NCBI RefSeq assembly: GCF_900473965.1
Contig: NZ_UCNJ01000018.1
Coordinates: 124,001 to 188,000, forward strand
Direction: 5' to 3'
Length of the DNA stretch: 64,000 nucleotides
Source of the DNA: Synechococcus sp. UW179A
Lineage (GTDB): Bacteria; Cyanobacteriota; Cyanobacteriia; PCC-6307; Cyanobiaceae
Shown here: positions 1 to 9,909 of the stretch, piece after piece
Position numbering within the stretch: position 1 is the first letter of the stretch
Layout of the letters: every line of letters begins with the position of its first letter
Program-made: the position numbers and the translations under genes
The notes under the pieces: generated by a model
Database searches by the model: none
What the model was told of the DNA's origin: nothing
What the model saw: the letters and a program-made list of their open reading frames with translations, nothing else

Positions 1-33
1 AATGAAATTGATTGATCGAAAAGATTGTTAGAC

Positions 34-801
34 CTACCAAGTTTGATAGACGAGACGCCCAAGCAATTCACGTAAAGCCCGGGAGCTGCTATCAAAAGCG
101 CCAGCGCTCGGAAGCCACTGGGTGGGATCTCGCCAGATTGAACCCGCCCATTGGCCACGGGCCTGGAAATCCACCGGGAATGGCACGACCTTCAGACCCT
201 GCCGTTCAAACAATCGTTGAGCTCGGCGCATATGAAATGCACTGGTCACCAGAAGAATGCGCGGACTTATGGTTGAGCGATCAGATGGCTGCAACAGCTG
301 GCGAATCGCGACGGCTTCCTCGGCTGTATTGACCACAGGCGGCGTGCTCTGCATCGCCGCAGCAGGGATGCCCAGCTGTTGCGCTTCCTCTATGTAACGC
401 TGCCCCTCCGGAGGCTGGCCCGGCCTGAACGGACTGGAACCGCCTGTAAAAAGCAATCGCTGTGCTTTGCCATGACGATAGAGATCAAGCCCAGCGAAGA
501 AGCGATCAGGGTCATACCACTCGCTAACGCGCGCTGCTCCTGGCGCGGGGTGACGTCCGCCACTGAGCACAACGATCGCATCAACCGAGGGAACCTTGGC
601 TGCGGATTGGCGACGCCAAGGATTCTCCAACCACCGCCAAAGGATTTGGCTCACCAAACCCAGAGAAAAAACCCAAAGCAGCACCACTGCAGTGATAACC
701 GGCCAGCGCCAGCGACCGATCAAACCCACCAGCAGCAGAATCAGACTGAGGCCAAGGGGCAACACAGCCAGGGGCAGAATTTTGCTCAGCCAGTAGGCCA
801 T
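34..801 (-). CDS. YdcF/ElyC family (DUF218) membrane protein
   Basis: This 255-residue protein has two hydrophobic segments in its first ~55 residues (a PLGLSLILLLVGLIG stretch, then VVLLWVFSLGLVSQIL), followed by a soluble DUF218 domain. Conserved DUF218 signatures are visible: VDAIVVLSGG near residue 73, LLFTGGSS near 116, a TAEEA segment and LLVTSAFHMRRA near 185. Proteins of this family (ElyC, SanA, YdcF) are inner-membrane proteins linked to cell-envelope integrity, with no firmly assigned reaction. It starts at an ATG 30 bases downstream of the epimerase stop and is read in the same direction as that gene and ugd, so it may share their transcript. The family call is solid; the role is inferred only from the envelope-sugar context. 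Confidence 0.85.
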   Translation of the reverse strand: MAYWLSKILPLAVLPLGLSLILLLVGLIGRWRWPVITAVVLLWVFSLGLVSQILWRWLENPWRRQSAAKVPSVDAIVVLSGGRHPAPGAARVSEWYDPDRFFAGLDLYRHGKAQRLLFTGGSSPFRPGQPPEGQRYIEEAQQLGIPAAAMQSTPPVVNTAEEAVAIRQLLQPSDRSTISPRILLVTSAFHMRRAQRLFERQGLKVVPFPVDFQARGQWAGSIWRDPTQWLPSAGAFDSSSRALRELLGRLVYQTW

Positions 802-831
802 AGGGAAGATTCAGCCCAGTGGCTGTAACAC

Positions 832-1854
832 TCAGACGCCGTAAAACTCGCGATACCAACTAGCAAAGCGATCGACACCCTCCTCTATCGGCATGCTGGG
901 ACGGAATCCAACCCACTCCTCAAGAGCGTGGGTATCCGCAGCAGTCGCCACCACATCACCAGGCTGCATTGGCTGGAAATCCTTGATCGCGTCTTTGCCG
1001 AGCGCCTGCTCCATCACTGCAATGAAGCGCAGCAGTTCAGTGGGCTGGCTGTTGCCAATATTGAACACTCGATGCGGAGCGGCGGCCGTTGCTGGATCGG
1101 GCTGCAGAGGATCAAATTCCGTATTAGCCGTCGCAGGTTTATCGCAGCAGCGAAGCACCCCTTCAACAATGTCATCGATGTAGGTGAAATCACGCTGCAT
1201 CTTGCCGTGGTTGAACACCTTGATCGGATCACCGGCCAGAATCGCTTTGGCAAACAGCATCGGCGCCATATCCGGCCGACCCCAGGGGCCATAGACGGTA
1301 AAAAACCGCAAACCGGTTGCAGGCAATCCATAGAGGTGGCTGTAGGTGTGGGCCATCAGCTCGTTGGCTTTCTTGCTGGCGGCGTAGAGGCTCACCGGAT
1401 GATTGACAGGTTGCTGCTCGTGGAACGGCAGGTTGCGATTGCCGCCATACACCGAACTACTGGAGGCATAGACAAGGTTCTCAACGCCGTGATGGCGACA
1501 GCCCTGAAGGATGTGCCCAAAACCCACCAGATTGCTCTGGATGTAAGCCGCTGGATTCTCCAGTGAGTAGCGAACACCGGCTTGCGCCGCCAGGTTCACC
1601 ACCACCCGCGGTTGCTCTGCAGCAAAAAGAGACATCAAATCTTCCCCATCCTCCAGCGCTAGCTGTTCAAACCGCCAAGCTCCGGCTTGAGCAGCAGCTT
1701 CAATGCGTTGGAGTCGGGCACGCTTGAGAGCCGGGTCGTAATAGTTGTTGAGGTTGTCGATACCGACTACCCGCCCACCACGTTCCAACAAACGCAGGCT
1801 CAGAGCTGCACCAATAAAACCAGCAGCACCGGTAACTAAAACAGGGTGTGTCAT
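832..1854 (-). CDS. NAD-dependent UDP-glucuronate 4-epimerase-like protein
   Basis: An extended SDR of 340 residues. The nucleotide-binding GAAGFIG motif sits at residues 9-15, the SSSSVYG segment follows, and the catalytic Tyr/Lys pair is in YAASK near residue 157. The NNYYD segment after the first strand and the [15 protein letters not shown] stretch are typical of CapI/LspL-type UDP-glucuronate 4-epimerases, which interconvert UDP-GlcA and UDP-GalA in the cytoplasm. Its ATG overlaps the ugd stop by 4 bases, so it is translationally coupled to the enzyme that makes UDP-GlcA, which strongly supports this substrate. The two genes flank the surface-polysaccharide island and probably feed it with uronic acids. 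Exact epimer specificity cannot be read from sequence. Confidence 0.88.
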   Translation of the reverse strand: MTHPVLVTGAAGFIGAALSLRLLERGGRVVGIDNLNNYYDPALKRARLQRIEAAAQAGAWRFEQLALEDGEDLMSLFAAEQPRVVVNLAAQAGVRYSLENPAAYIQSNLVGFGHILQGCRHHGVENLVYASSSSVYGGNRNLPFHEQQPVNHPVSLYAASKKANELMAHTYSHLYGLPATGLRFFTVYGPWGRPDMAPMLFAKAILAGDPIKVFNHGKMQRDFTYIDDIVEGVLRCCDKPATANTEFDPLQPDPATAAAPHRVFNIGNSQPTELLRFIAVMEQALGKDAIKDFQPMQPGDVVATAADTHALEEWVGFRPSMPIEEGVDRFASWYREFYGV

Positions 1855-3293
1855 GGCTGCCCCTCACCCACACGCCAGAGGTTTAGACAGGCGGCCTGAA
1901 CTTCAGCCGGCGTGACCACCGATCGGGCATCAAACACCCAGGCGGGCTGACGCATCAACGGAGCCAGTGCCGACCAATCGAGCTCTCGATAGTGGTTCCA
2001 CTCCGTGAGGATGAGCACGGCATCCGCTCCCTTCAAAGCCGAGGCGATGTCGTCACTCGGCCACCAAGTGCCCTCGCCGCTGAGTGCAGCCCGAGTAGGA
2101 CCTGACTCGGCATCGGGTGCGGTGCTGGCTGGCAAGTTCAGATCACGGGCAATTTGATCCGAATCCACCTTGGGATCATGGATGGCGAGCTGAGCGCCCT
2201 CTTCCAAGAGATCCTTGGCAATGCGAATAGCCGGAGCTTCACGGGTGTCGTTGGTGTCGGCCTTGAAGGCAAAACCAAGAATGGCCAAGCGTTTGCCTGT
2301 GACGGTGCCGAACAGTTTCTGCACCACCGTGCGAGCAATGCGGTGTTGCTGCCAACTGTTCAGCTGCACCACCGATTCCCAATAGTTGGCCACATCGGGA
2401 AGCCCAAAATGCCTACAGAGGTAGACAAGGTTGAGGATGTCTTTCTGGAAGCAACTGCCCCCGAAGCCTGGACCGACCTGGAGAAATTTCGAACCAATAC
2501 GGCTGTCAGTGCCGATTGCGCGGGCCACCTCGCGCACATCAGCGCCTGTGGCTTCACAGAGAGCCGCAACAGAATTGATTGAGCTAATCCGCTGTGCGAG
2601 AAAAGCATTCGCCGTGAGCTTGGACAGTTCGCTGCTCCAAAGGTTGGTGCGCAAAATTCGCTCCTGAGGAACCCAATGGCCATACACCGATGCCAAAGCA
2701 TCGATGGCCTGAGGATGTTCACCACCAATGAGCACCCTGTCCGGCGATTCAAGATCCGGTATCGCGGTGCCTTCCGCCAAAAATTCTGGATTAGACAAAA
2801 CCGCAAAGGTTTTCTGTGGTTCTTCGCTGGACTGTTCAGCAGCAGAAAGGATGGCTTTGACCGCTTCTGCCGTGCGTACTGGGAGTGTGCTCTTCTCCAC
2901 GACGATCGTGTGACCTCTTGCCGACTTGGCCACCTGGCGAGCACAAGCCTCTACCCAGCGAAGGTCGCTGGCCTGACCAGCTCCAAGGCCCTTGGTCTTT
3001 GTGGGTGTGTTCACAGAGATGAACACCATGTCAGCAGCTGCGATCGCATCATCCACCGCAGTTGAGAAATGCAAGTTGCGGCCGCGCGCTCGTCCCACCA
3101 CAGAATCAAGCCCTGGTTCGTACACCGGCAGCTGGCTCAAATCATTGTCATTCCAAGCATCGATGCGGGTCTGATTGATGTCGACAACGGTGACTTGAAC
3201 TTCAGGACAACGGTCGGCTATGACAGCCATGGTCGGCCCGCCCACGTAACCAGCACCAATGCAACAGATAGAACGAATTGAAGCAACAGGCAT
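1851..3293 (-). CDS. ugd: UDP-glucose 6-dehydrogenase
   Basis: This 480-residue protein oxidises UDP-glucose twice to UDP-glucuronate using NAD. Seen directly: an N-terminal Rossmann motif (GAGYVGGPT, residues 13-21), an SVNTPT segment, [20 protein letters not shown] with the catalytic-loop glutamate, the active-site cysteine in [10 protein letters not shown] near residue 275, and the C-terminal UDP-binding region with [14 protein letters not shown]. Length and architecture are close to the animal/plant-like UGDH class (~460-490 residues) rather than the shorter enterobacterial Ugd. It overlaps the downstream epimerase by 4 bases. It is the last GC-rich gene before the AT-rich island and supplies the precursor for uronic acids in surface polysaccharide. 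Confidence 0.95.
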   Translation of the reverse strand: MPVASIRSICCIGAGYVGGPTMAVIADRCPEVQVTVVDINQTRIDAWNDNDLSQLPVYEPGLDSVVGRARGRNLHFSTAVDDAIAAADMVFISVNTPTKTKGLGAGQASDLRWVEACARQVAKSARGHTIVVEKSTLPVRTAEAVKAILSAAEQSSEEPQKTFAVLSNPEFLAEGTAIPDLESPDRVLIGGEHPQAIDALASVYGHWVPQERILRTNLWSSELSKLTANAFLAQRISSINSVAALCEATGADVREVARAIGTDSRIGSKFLQVGPGFGGSCFQKDILNLVYLCRHFGLPDVANYWESVVQLNSWQQHRIARTVVQKLFGTVTGKRLAILGFAFKADTNDTREAPAIRIAKDLLEEGAQLAIHDPKVDSDQIARDLNLPASTAPDAESGPTRAALSGEGTWWPSDDIASALKGADAVLILTEWNHYRELDWSALAPLMRQPAWVFDARSVVTPAEVQAACLNLWRVGEGQP

Positions 3294-3525
3294 CCAGTAG
3301 TGCGGTCTACGCGATCAAACGCACGAAGGCTATCGCTGATTGGCTACTTTTAGATGGAACTTCGTGGTGGTCTCTGAGACGGACACAAATGCAGCGCAGG
3401 AATTTAAATCAAACCATTGCTCGACGCCTGCAGCCAGAAAAGGTTTAAGAAGCACTAGGCGACCTTCAATTTCCTCCTATCCGATCATCGCAACATAACT
3501 ACGCCGCTTCGAGCAAGGGTTAGAA

Positions 3526-3542
3526 CTGCTTTTCGAAAGCAG
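3526..3542. repeat. Perfect short inverted repeat
   Basis: CTGCTTT-TCG-AAAGCAG forms a 7-bp stem with a 3-base loop. It lies about 230 bases upstream of ugd in the gene-free border and is not followed by a T-run on either strand, so a classical intrinsic terminator is not supported. A regulatory or mobile-element-end role is only speculation. Confidence 0.3.
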
Positions 3543-4548
3543 AAGAGGAAAAGTCCAATTCGACAAACATTGACCCCGCAACTACCTAACAAGAACTGAA
3601 GCTGTGAATTACAGCTGCACCACGGTTGACTAAATACAAGGCCGAACTAAAGGTTGCCGTCAACCTATGTGCCGCTCAAAGAAGAAACAAAGGTTAACAG
3701 TGTTTCAACAAGCAGGAACGACAACTTCATCCCGACTGCCAGCGCAGTGCAACACTAGATGGATCTCCCTATCGAAGATACGAGCAGAAAACAAGATAAA
3801 CAAAGCTGCAAGTTGATCACTGATGGTTGCAAATTCGGAATAAACGAAAGAATCAAAGTCATGCAAAAATTAGAATCAAGCCGGAAAGCATTCACCCATA
3901 TACTAAATAAAATCTGGAACAATACAAAAAGACCAGAGGCCTACTCATCAAAAGGCAACAACTATGGAGCAAACGCGCAACGCAACATGATAGATAAGTG
4001 GTTACTATCGAGAACACGAAGAAGTTTGGTGATGAAACGCCACTTAGAATTTATGTCTAACTGATGCACTGCCGGCACAAGGCAGCTCACAAAGCCGAAA
4101 AGGACACGCCAGTGAGTAGGAGCAGGGTATTAAGTAGCAATAAATACCATCAACAACAAGTGCTTATATATAAACACAAGCCAAGGCAATCACCTCGACA
4201 TCGCTGAAAAAAGAACTCACAACAGGAAGTTAAACTCCAAAGCCAAGGCCGTGAAAAGGGGAAGAAAGCATCCAAAGCGGAAGAAGAAAAATCACTAACA
4301 TCTGAGTAGCTACTGAATAACTCATAGATGTAGCCTATTAAGGATGCAAGAGGATATACTTTTGCGAAAGGGTGAAAACACCGAAGAAAGCAAACCAATA
4401 TACAAATTTTAATCGATTACAATTAATTCGTATGCAAAAGGCACAAAAAAATAACCACAGAAACCAATAGATGGAAATCGAACAATCAGGATGCCGTAAA
4501 AAGTAGGGATGAGCCAAAAAACGAGTAATCCGCAAAAGCCAAACAGAC

Positions 4549-4562
4549 AGCTATTAATAGCT
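4549..4562. repeat. 14-base perfect palindrome after the last island gene
   Basis: AGCTATTAATAGCT reads the same on both strands and lies about 35 bases beyond the stop codon of the WbpM-like gene, the last gene of the minus-strand run. It has no loop and no T-run, so it is at best a weak terminator element; a protein-binding site or chance are alternatives. Confidence 0.25.
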
Positions 4563-4597
4563 AGTGAATTTAGCCAGTGGAATTCAATCCGAAAGAA

Positions 4598-6502
4598 TTA
4601 TGAAACCGGAAGCTTATAACGCTCCCATTCAGGTACTAACTCTGAAAGTATAGCCAAAGCTTCGTCAGAGCGCTGATTTTGCACGGATGATTCCAGACTA
4701 TCGAGACTTGACCATAGTGCATTAGGTGAAATTGACTTTTCATTGGCTCGAAAGATAAGTGGATGCTCAGTAACCTCAGACTTTGCATCAATCAAAAGTT
4801 CTTCATACAGCTTTTCACCGGGTCGCAAGCCAGTAAAAATGATTTCTATGTCGCCATCTGGATTAGATCCATCACGTACTGACAAACCACTAAGAAGAAT
4901 CATTTGTACAGCAAGATCTGTGATCCTTACTGGCTCTCCCATATCTAACAAAAAGAGATCGCCACCCTTTGCAAGAGCTGAAGCCTGTATAACCAATTGA
5001 GCAGCTTCAGGAATAGTCATAAAATAACGAATTATCTCAGGATGAGTAACAGTGATGGGACCACCAGAAGCAATTTGACTGCGAAAGAGTGGGACAACAG
5101 AGCCTGAGGACGCAAGAACATTACCGAACCGAACAATTGCAAAACGTGTTGAAGAAAGCTCAAAGTCATCTATACAGGAAGCCTCTTGGGCAAAGGCCTG
5201 AACAATGAGCTCTGCAACCCTTTTTGTAGCTCCCATTACATTTGTAGGGCGAACAGCCTTGTCAGAGGAAATAAGGACAAATCTACGAACACTAAATTTG
5301 GCACAAACATTGCAGAGCGAAAGTGTAGAAAAAACATTATTGGAAATGCCTGAAACAGGGTTCGACTCAACCAAGGGGACATGCTTGTAAGCTGCAGCAT
5401 GAAAAACTACATCAATTGAAAAATCTGCGAACAACTTATTAAGCATAATAATATCACAAGCCGACCCAAGTACTGGTACTAAATTAACTTTTTTGCAGCC
5501 AAGTGAAAGTAATTTTTGTTCAATAGCATAAAGAGAGGGCTCACTTCTTTCGAGAAGTAAGAGACATTTTGGATTAAATTTGACAAGTTGAACACATAGT
5601 TCGGATCCAATTGAACCACCAGCACCAGTTACGCAAACAACAGAATCAGTAATTTCGTAAGAAAGAAGCGAAAGATTAGGTGAGACAACATCTCTGCCAA
5701 GGAGATCTTCAATAGAAACAGGATGAAGAGAATCAATACGAGCTCGCCCAGAGGTCAAATCGTCAACAGAAGGGATGCTAAGAACTGGTAAAGATTGTTG
5801 CTGAAATTGAGCAATGATGGAGCGACGTTCACGCTTACCTAATGAGGGAATGGCCAATAAAATTTGGTCAATACTAGACTTAATCTCGGTAATAGTTTGC
5901 GGAGCCTGGATAGGAATGCCATTGATTGATCTACCCCAAAGATTAGAATCATCATCGAGAAAAGCTACGATTTGATGATTACCAGCAAGATGAAGGGCAG
6001 CTGCAAGCTGTGCACCAGCCTCACCTGCACCGTATATAACAACACGAAGCTGAAGTTTACTAGGTGATGAACGGATACTCAAAAGAATATCGCGTAAAAC
6101 AAACCTTATTGACCCAGTAAAAACAGTAAGAAGCAGCCAAAGCAAAATCCAACTACTTCTTGGAGGTAATGGTAAATTAAATATATTACCGACTGAGAAC
6201 AGACAAAGTACTAACAAGCCATTACGAAATGCGAGTTGATAGAATACAAAACTGCCGACGTATCTAGTGAGGCTTAAATATTGGCCAGTATAAGAGTAAA
6301 GAGGTATACCAATTAAAACAGAAAATATAAGAACCCATATTCCTGAGGTGAGAAAAAGAGGATGGAACGGTTCGGCAAGGCGCAACCAGAAACTAAACCA
6401 AACAGCTAAAAGTAATAAAAAAATATCTAAAGAGATCAAAACGAATCTACGACTACGATAAGACAGTGCAAAAAACCAAGAAATATCGAGGTGCAAATTC
6501 AT
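4598..6502 (-). CDS. WbpM/CapD-like UDP-GlcNAc 4,6-dehydratase (membrane-bound)
   Basis: A 634-residue protein from the ATG at 6502 (a TTG one codon upstream is possible). The first ~130 residues carry four hydrophobic segments. A first Rossmann region follows (YGAGEAGAQ near residue 157), then the catalytic SDR domain with TGAGGSIGSE near residue 292, AAAYKHVPLVE, and SSDKAVRPTNVMGATKR near 410-425, in which the usual Tyr is replaced by Met as in the large WbpM-type enzymes. Family members convert UDP-GlcNAc to UDP-4-keto-6-deoxy-GlcNAc at the inner membrane. The nearby WbpV-like reductase and WbpL-like transferase match the UDP-QuiNAc route of Pseudomonas O-antigen. It is the last gene of the minus-strand run. 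Confidence 0.88.
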   Translation of the reverse strand: MNLHLDISWFFALSYRSRRFVLISLDIFLLLLAVWFSFWLRLAEPFHPLFLTSGIWVLIFSVLIGIPLYSYTGQYLSLTRYVGSFVFYQLAFRNGLLVLCLFSVGNIFNLPLPPRSSWILLWLLLTVFTGSIRFVLRDILLSIRSSPSKLQLRVVIYGAGEAGAQLAAALHLAGNHQIVAFLDDDSNLWGRSINGIPIQAPQTITEIKSSIDQILLAIPSLGKRERRSIIAQFQQQSLPVLSIPSVDDLTSGRARIDSLHPVSIEDLLGRDVVSPNLSLLSYEITDSVVCVTGAGGSIGSELCVQLVKFNPKCLLLLERSEPSLYAIEQKLLSLGCKKVNLVPVLGSACDIIMLNKLFADFSIDVVFHAAAYKHVPLVESNPVSGISNNVFSTLSLCNVCAKFSVRRFVLISSDKAVRPTNVMGATKRVAELIVQAFAQEASCIDDFELSSTRFAIVRFGNVLASSGSVVPLFRSQIASGGPITVTHPEIIRYFMTIPEAAQLVIQASALAKGGDLFLLDMGEPVRITDLAVQMILLSGLSVRDGSNPDGDIEIIFTGLRPGEKLYEELLIDAKSEVTEHPLIFRANEKSISPNALWSSLDSLESSVQNQRSDEALAILSELVPEWERYKLPVS

Positions 6503-6710
6503 CAATAAATGAAATTATATACAATCATCCTACATCAAAGAACAGAAGAAAAACAAGGCATGCAAGACGACGAATATACTTAAAAATTATATGGAGGAGT
6601 CATAGAGGGTGATAGAGATGAAAGATGAATCCTGTCAAAATGATGAATCAATAGTAACAATGTGAATTCACAGAATAATACAAAGTAAGATGCCTAATCT
6701 AATTAAGAGA

Positions 6711-7748
6711 CTATCGGATGAATGGCTGCGCTGCTTTATTAAAAGGAACAGCAATCCAGAAATCTAGATAAACCATACCGAACAAAACAAAAACAGAACA
6801 ACAAGCGACCGAAAACAATCCACCTAGTAAATAAGAAATCGAAAGTAATAATGTAAAGGATACATAAATACACGATACATAAGAATGACTCTTGCCAGAT
6901 TGATGGAGTCGTTGATAAAGGTGAAGGTTATGAGGAGGAAGTAAAGGAACACCTGCTAAAAAGCGTCTTAACAAGCAGAAAAAAGGATCTACAAGTAAGG
7001 GAGTAGATACTAATATGAGAGCTAAAAAGTGATGCCAGTCTGGAGTAAAGGCTAAAACACCACAAAATACAGCACCTAAATAATTAGAACCAACGTCTCC
7101 CATAAATATACTTGCTGGACTCCAATTAAAGGCAAGAAAACCAATGAGTGAACCCAAAAGACACCAATAAGGCCATGACCCATTGAGAGAGATAAAGGCG
7201 GTACCCAAAATTACTAACATGCAGCCTGCAAGAAGACCATCCAATCCATCCATAAAATTAGAGAAATTTGTAATACCAACGAAGAAAATAGATAATAAAA
7301 AAAAGGAAGATAAAGACAATAAAAGCGAGGACGAGAAAAGTTGTTGAGAAAATATATACTTGAAAAACAATGGACTAAGATAAACAATAGCAAAACAAGT
7401 AATAAATTGAAAAATAAACCTAGGAAACATTGCCAGCTCTATATAGTCATCTAAAAAACCGACAAGTCCAAGCGGAAGACATATTATTAGCAAAAAGGGT
7501 GAAAGGAAAGAAGAAGATGAGAGTTGATAATACAGAGAATCAGTCAAAATTAAATGTAAAAGCGAAGAAACAAAACTTATAGTTACAAAAACCAATCCGC
7601 CGCCTCTAGGGATTGCGAAAGTGTGAGCACTACGTTTATTGGGATGCGCAATGATCTTTCCAGAAAAAAATGGAAGAAATAATTTAAGAGCGAAATACGA
7701 AATGAAAAATGATGCTGTAAAAGCAAAAAACAATGAAAAGTCAAACAT
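6711..7748 (-). CDS. WbpL/WecA-family undecaprenyl-phosphate aminosugar-1-P transferase
   Basis: A polytopic protein of 345 residues, almost entirely transmembrane segments, belonging to the MraY/WecA/WbpL superfamily (GT4-type polyprenyl-phosphate transferases). Diagnostic loops are visible: HPNKRSAHTFAIPRGGG near residue 36, LVGFLDDYIE with the acidic pair, NFSNFMDGLDGLLAG (the Asn/Asp active-site loop), SIFMGDVGSNYLG, and LLRRFLAGVPLLPPHNLHLYQR near the end. It would transfer a UDP-activated sugar phosphate, probably QuiNAc or FucNAc given the flanking WbpM- and WbpV-like genes, onto undecaprenyl phosphate and so start the repeat unit. The ATG at 7748 is 42 bases after the stop of the upstream reductase. 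Confidence 0.88.
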   Translation of the reverse strand: MFDFSLFFAFTASFFISYFALKLFLPFFSGKIIAHPNKRSAHTFAIPRGGGLVFVTISFVSSLLHLILTDSLYYQLSSSSFLSPFLLIICLPLGLVGFLDDYIELAMFPRFIFQFITCFAIVYLSPLFFKYIFSQQLFSSSLLLSLSSFFLLSIFFVGITNFSNFMDGLDGLLAGCMLVILGTAFISLNGSWPYWCLLGSLIGFLAFNWSPASIFMGDVGSNYLGAVFCGVLAFTPDWHHFLALILVSTPLLVDPFFCLLRRFLAGVPLLPPHNLHLYQRLHQSGKSHSYVSCIYVSFTLLLSISYLLGGLFSVACCSVFVLFGMVYLDFWIAVPFNKAAQPFIR

Positions 7749-7790
7749 AAGAAGCCAAACTAAAATAAAAAAACATCTGGCAGGAAGAAA

Positions 7791-8729
7791 TCAGAGGTCA
7801 GATAAAGATTTTTGCAAACCCAGACGAAGGGAAAACCTTGGATTCCAACCAAGTAAAGTAGTTGCCAAACTTGAATCTACTACAAGTGAATTACATAAAC
7901 GATCAAATAAATAATACTTACCAAACAGAATGCACATATACTTCAAAAAGCGACGTGGAACGGGGAAAAGAAATGCAGAATAATTACAGCTAAGACCGAC
8001 AAGATTTAAAAAGTCAAATGTAGAAACATCGTCTTGGTCACTAGCTAAAAAGACACGATTAGCGGCTGAGGGATGTTGAATACAAATAATAATGAGGTCA
8101 ATAAGATTTTCTAAAAAAATGAAACTTCTAAGATTGTCAGTAACGGCACCAAAAGGAAGAGGAACTCGTAAAGACAATAGTTTTAGCACGGTGTTAAGAT
8201 TGCCTTTAACCTTTGGCCCATAAATTAGTGGGGGTCTAATAATAACAATTTCCATACCAGTTTGAGCTGAAAGTGCAAAAAGAGCATTTTCGGCTTCGAG
8301 CTTCGACAGAGCGTAATCATCAACAGGGTGAGGTATGTCCAGCTCTGTAAAAGGTGAATCACGAGAAGTTGATTGTCCATTAACCTTAATTGAGCTGAGA
8401 TAAACAAATCGCTTCACGCCAGAGAAAGCTGCATGTTTAGCAAGTAAAAGAGTATCATCAACATTTGATGCTCTATATGAAGCTAACGGATCTGAAGAGT
8501 ATTCATTTAAAACATGGGCGCGACCAGCTAAGTGCACAACACAGTCATATCGACTAAGAGATTTGACTCGACAAAAAGATTTTAGTGAAGAGTGAACAGC
8601 AGGAACGATATCTGACTGCCAAGCATATTCGGACCGAGAAAAAGCAGTAACAGAAAAACCCTGAGAAGCTAAGCGTGGACAGAATTTCTGACCAATAAAA
8701 CCATTAGAACCAGAAACAAAAATATTCAA
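7791..8729 (-). CDS. WbpV/WreQ-like UDP-4-keto-6-deoxy-GlcNAc reductase (SDR)
   Basis: A 312-residue extended SDR. It has GSNGFIG near the N-terminus, VVHLAGRAHV with the NEYSSDPL stretch, SSIKVNGQ, the catalytic pair in YALSK near residue 150, IIRPPLIYGPKVKGN, and a late SDQDDVST segment. This combination is characteristic of WbpV-type enzymes that reduce the 4-keto intermediate to UDP-QuiNAc. The predicted start is TTG with an AAGG six bases upstream. It sits between a GT4 transferase and the WbpL-like initiator and close to the WbpM-like dehydratase, completing a three-gene initiating-sugar module. A 4-epimerase producing UDP-FucNAc is the main alternative. Confidence 0.82.
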   Translation of the reverse strand: MNIFVSGSNGFIGQKFCPRLASQGFSVTAFSRSEYAWQSDIVPAVHSSLKSFCRVKSLSRYDCVVHLAGRAHVLNEYSSDPLASYRASNVDDTLLLAKHAAFSGVKRFVYLSSIKVNGQSTSRDSPFTELDIPHPVDDYALSKLEAENALFALSAQTGMEIVIIRPPLIYGPKVKGNLNTVLKLLSLRVPLPFGAVTDNLRSFIFLENLIDLIIICIQHPSAANRVFLASDQDDVSTFDFLNLVGLSCNYSAFLFPVPRRFLKYMCILFGKYYLFDRLCNSLVVDSSLATTLLGWNPRFSLRLGLQKSLSDL

Positions 8730-8738
8730 TTGAAAACC

Positions 8739-9866
8739 TTATGCAGAAAGTGTTGAGTAAATGAAAAGATGATGTTCGACTATAATATCAATGTCAAAAT
8801 ATGATTCAGCATGTTTTCTAGCAGCAATGCCCATATTGGACATCAACAACCTATTAGAAAGCAAAGTATTAATTGCCTCGGCTAATGCATGTGAGTCTCG
8901 TATAGGGATTAATATACCGGTGGAATCAGGCACGATAGCATCTCTACAACCAGGATGATCAGTTGTTACTATAGGTCTTCCGCAAGAAGATGCTTCACAA
9001 AGAACCTTTGGTAGACCCTCAGGATAATAAGAGGGCAGGCAAACAACAGAAGCTTGACGCATTAGAGTTTCTAGATCATCTCGATGGCCTAAGAATTGAA
9101 CGTTGGAAGAAAGAGAAAGAGCTTGAAGATCAGAGGATATTAAAGAAGTAGGATTAGAATAATCAGGACAACCAGCCAATTGGAAAATGCATTTTACGTT
9201 ACTTTCACGAAGAAGTTTTTCAGCGAATATAAATTCTCGAACTCCTTTAGTTGCAAGCAAACGAGAAGCCATAAATACTATAGGAATTCCATAAGGAATA
9301 GGAGAGAAAGCAAATTTGGCAATATCCACTCCAGATCCGTGAATTAAATGGCATTCATGATCTTGCAAGGTACATAATGATTTAAGTTTATACATATCAT
9401 CGGGGTTTTGAAACATAACAACGCGACATGGAGCTTTTAATGAAATTTTATAGAATAATTGAATTAAAACCAGACGTAATCTGCTGTAGAGGGAAGTAAT
9501 AATTTGAGAATGACCAAAGCCAGAAATTGCGAAAACTACATTTTTTACCCCTGTCAAACGTGCGGCCAACCCTCCTAGCAGAACTGGCTGGATAGTAACT
9601 AAATGAGCAATATGAGGCGAAACAGATTTAAAGAGCACGAAAAGCCTAAAAAAGGTGGCTATGATGGAAAAAAAGTTTGAGCCTTTCCGATCTATGTAAA
9701 GGTCATGAACTATGAAACCACGATCAAGAAGATATGACTTATATTTAAAATCAGTGAATGTTGTAGCTATGTGAACATCATAACCAGCACGTAAGGCAGC
9801 CTCAACAACAGGCAAACGATGTGAGAACAAAAACCAATCAACATTAACAACAAAGAAGAGTTTCAT
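8739..9866 (-). CDS. GT4 family glycosyltransferase (PglA-like)
   Basis: A 375-residue GT-B fold transferase. The N-terminal half has DWFLFSHRLP (a typical PglA-like opening) and HLVTIQPVLLGGLAARL. The C-terminal half has a donor-binding MASRLLATKGVREF segment near residue 200 and the E-x7-E motif in YPEGLPKVLCEASSCG near residue 285, followed by GRPIVTTDHPGCRD. Homologous PglA enzymes add a hexosamine as the second sugar on undecaprenyl-linked units. Its position next to the initiating-sugar genes suits an early step. Donor and linkage cannot be inferred. Confidence 0.85.
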   Translation of the reverse strand: MKLFFVVNVDWFLFSHRLPVVEAALRAGYDVHIATTFTDFKYKSYLLDRGFIVHDLYIDRKGSNFFSIIATFFRLFVLFKSVSPHIAHLVTIQPVLLGGLAARLTGVKNVVFAISGFGHSQIITSLYSRLRLVLIQLFYKISLKAPCRVVMFQNPDDMYKLKSLCTLQDHECHLIHGSGVDIAKFAFSPIPYGIPIVFMASRLLATKGVREFIFAEKLLRESNVKCIFQLAGCPDYSNPTSLISSDLQALSLSSNVQFLGHRDDLETLMRQASVVCLPSYYPEGLPKVLCEASSCGRPIVTTDHPGCRDAIVPDSTGILIPIRDSHALAEAINTLLSNRLLMSNMGIAARKHAESYFDIDIIVEHHLFIYSTLSA

Positions 9867-9909
9867 ATTTTAAGAACTAAAAAACGAAGCTTTATTAAGT
9901 TCTAAGATA

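Larger units (their letters stand above)
3294..4597. other. Gene-free island border (left)
   Basis: About 1.3 kb with no convincing gene. The first ~450 bases resemble the backbone in composition; from about 3.7 kb it becomes AT-rich and its plus strand is purine-rich like the neighbouring island genes (40 of 60 purines in the line at 4201). The longest frame (3759-4064, plus) is Lys/Arg/Asn-rich with no recognisable motif. The minus-strand frames at 4150-4398 and 4338-4535 are Phe/Cys-rich and look like chance or decayed coding sequence. No tRNA or integrase was seen. Confidence 0.6.

Noticed and set aside
3759-4064. 101-residue plus-strand frame in the left border
   Set aside because: Lys/Arg/Asn-rich translation expected from the purine-rich strand; no motif, no convincing ribosome-binding site.
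4150-4535. Two Phe/Cys-rich minus-strand frames considered as small membrane proteins
   Set aside because: Low complexity consistent with a pyrimidine-rich strand; no start signals or family resemblance, so treated as chance or decay.
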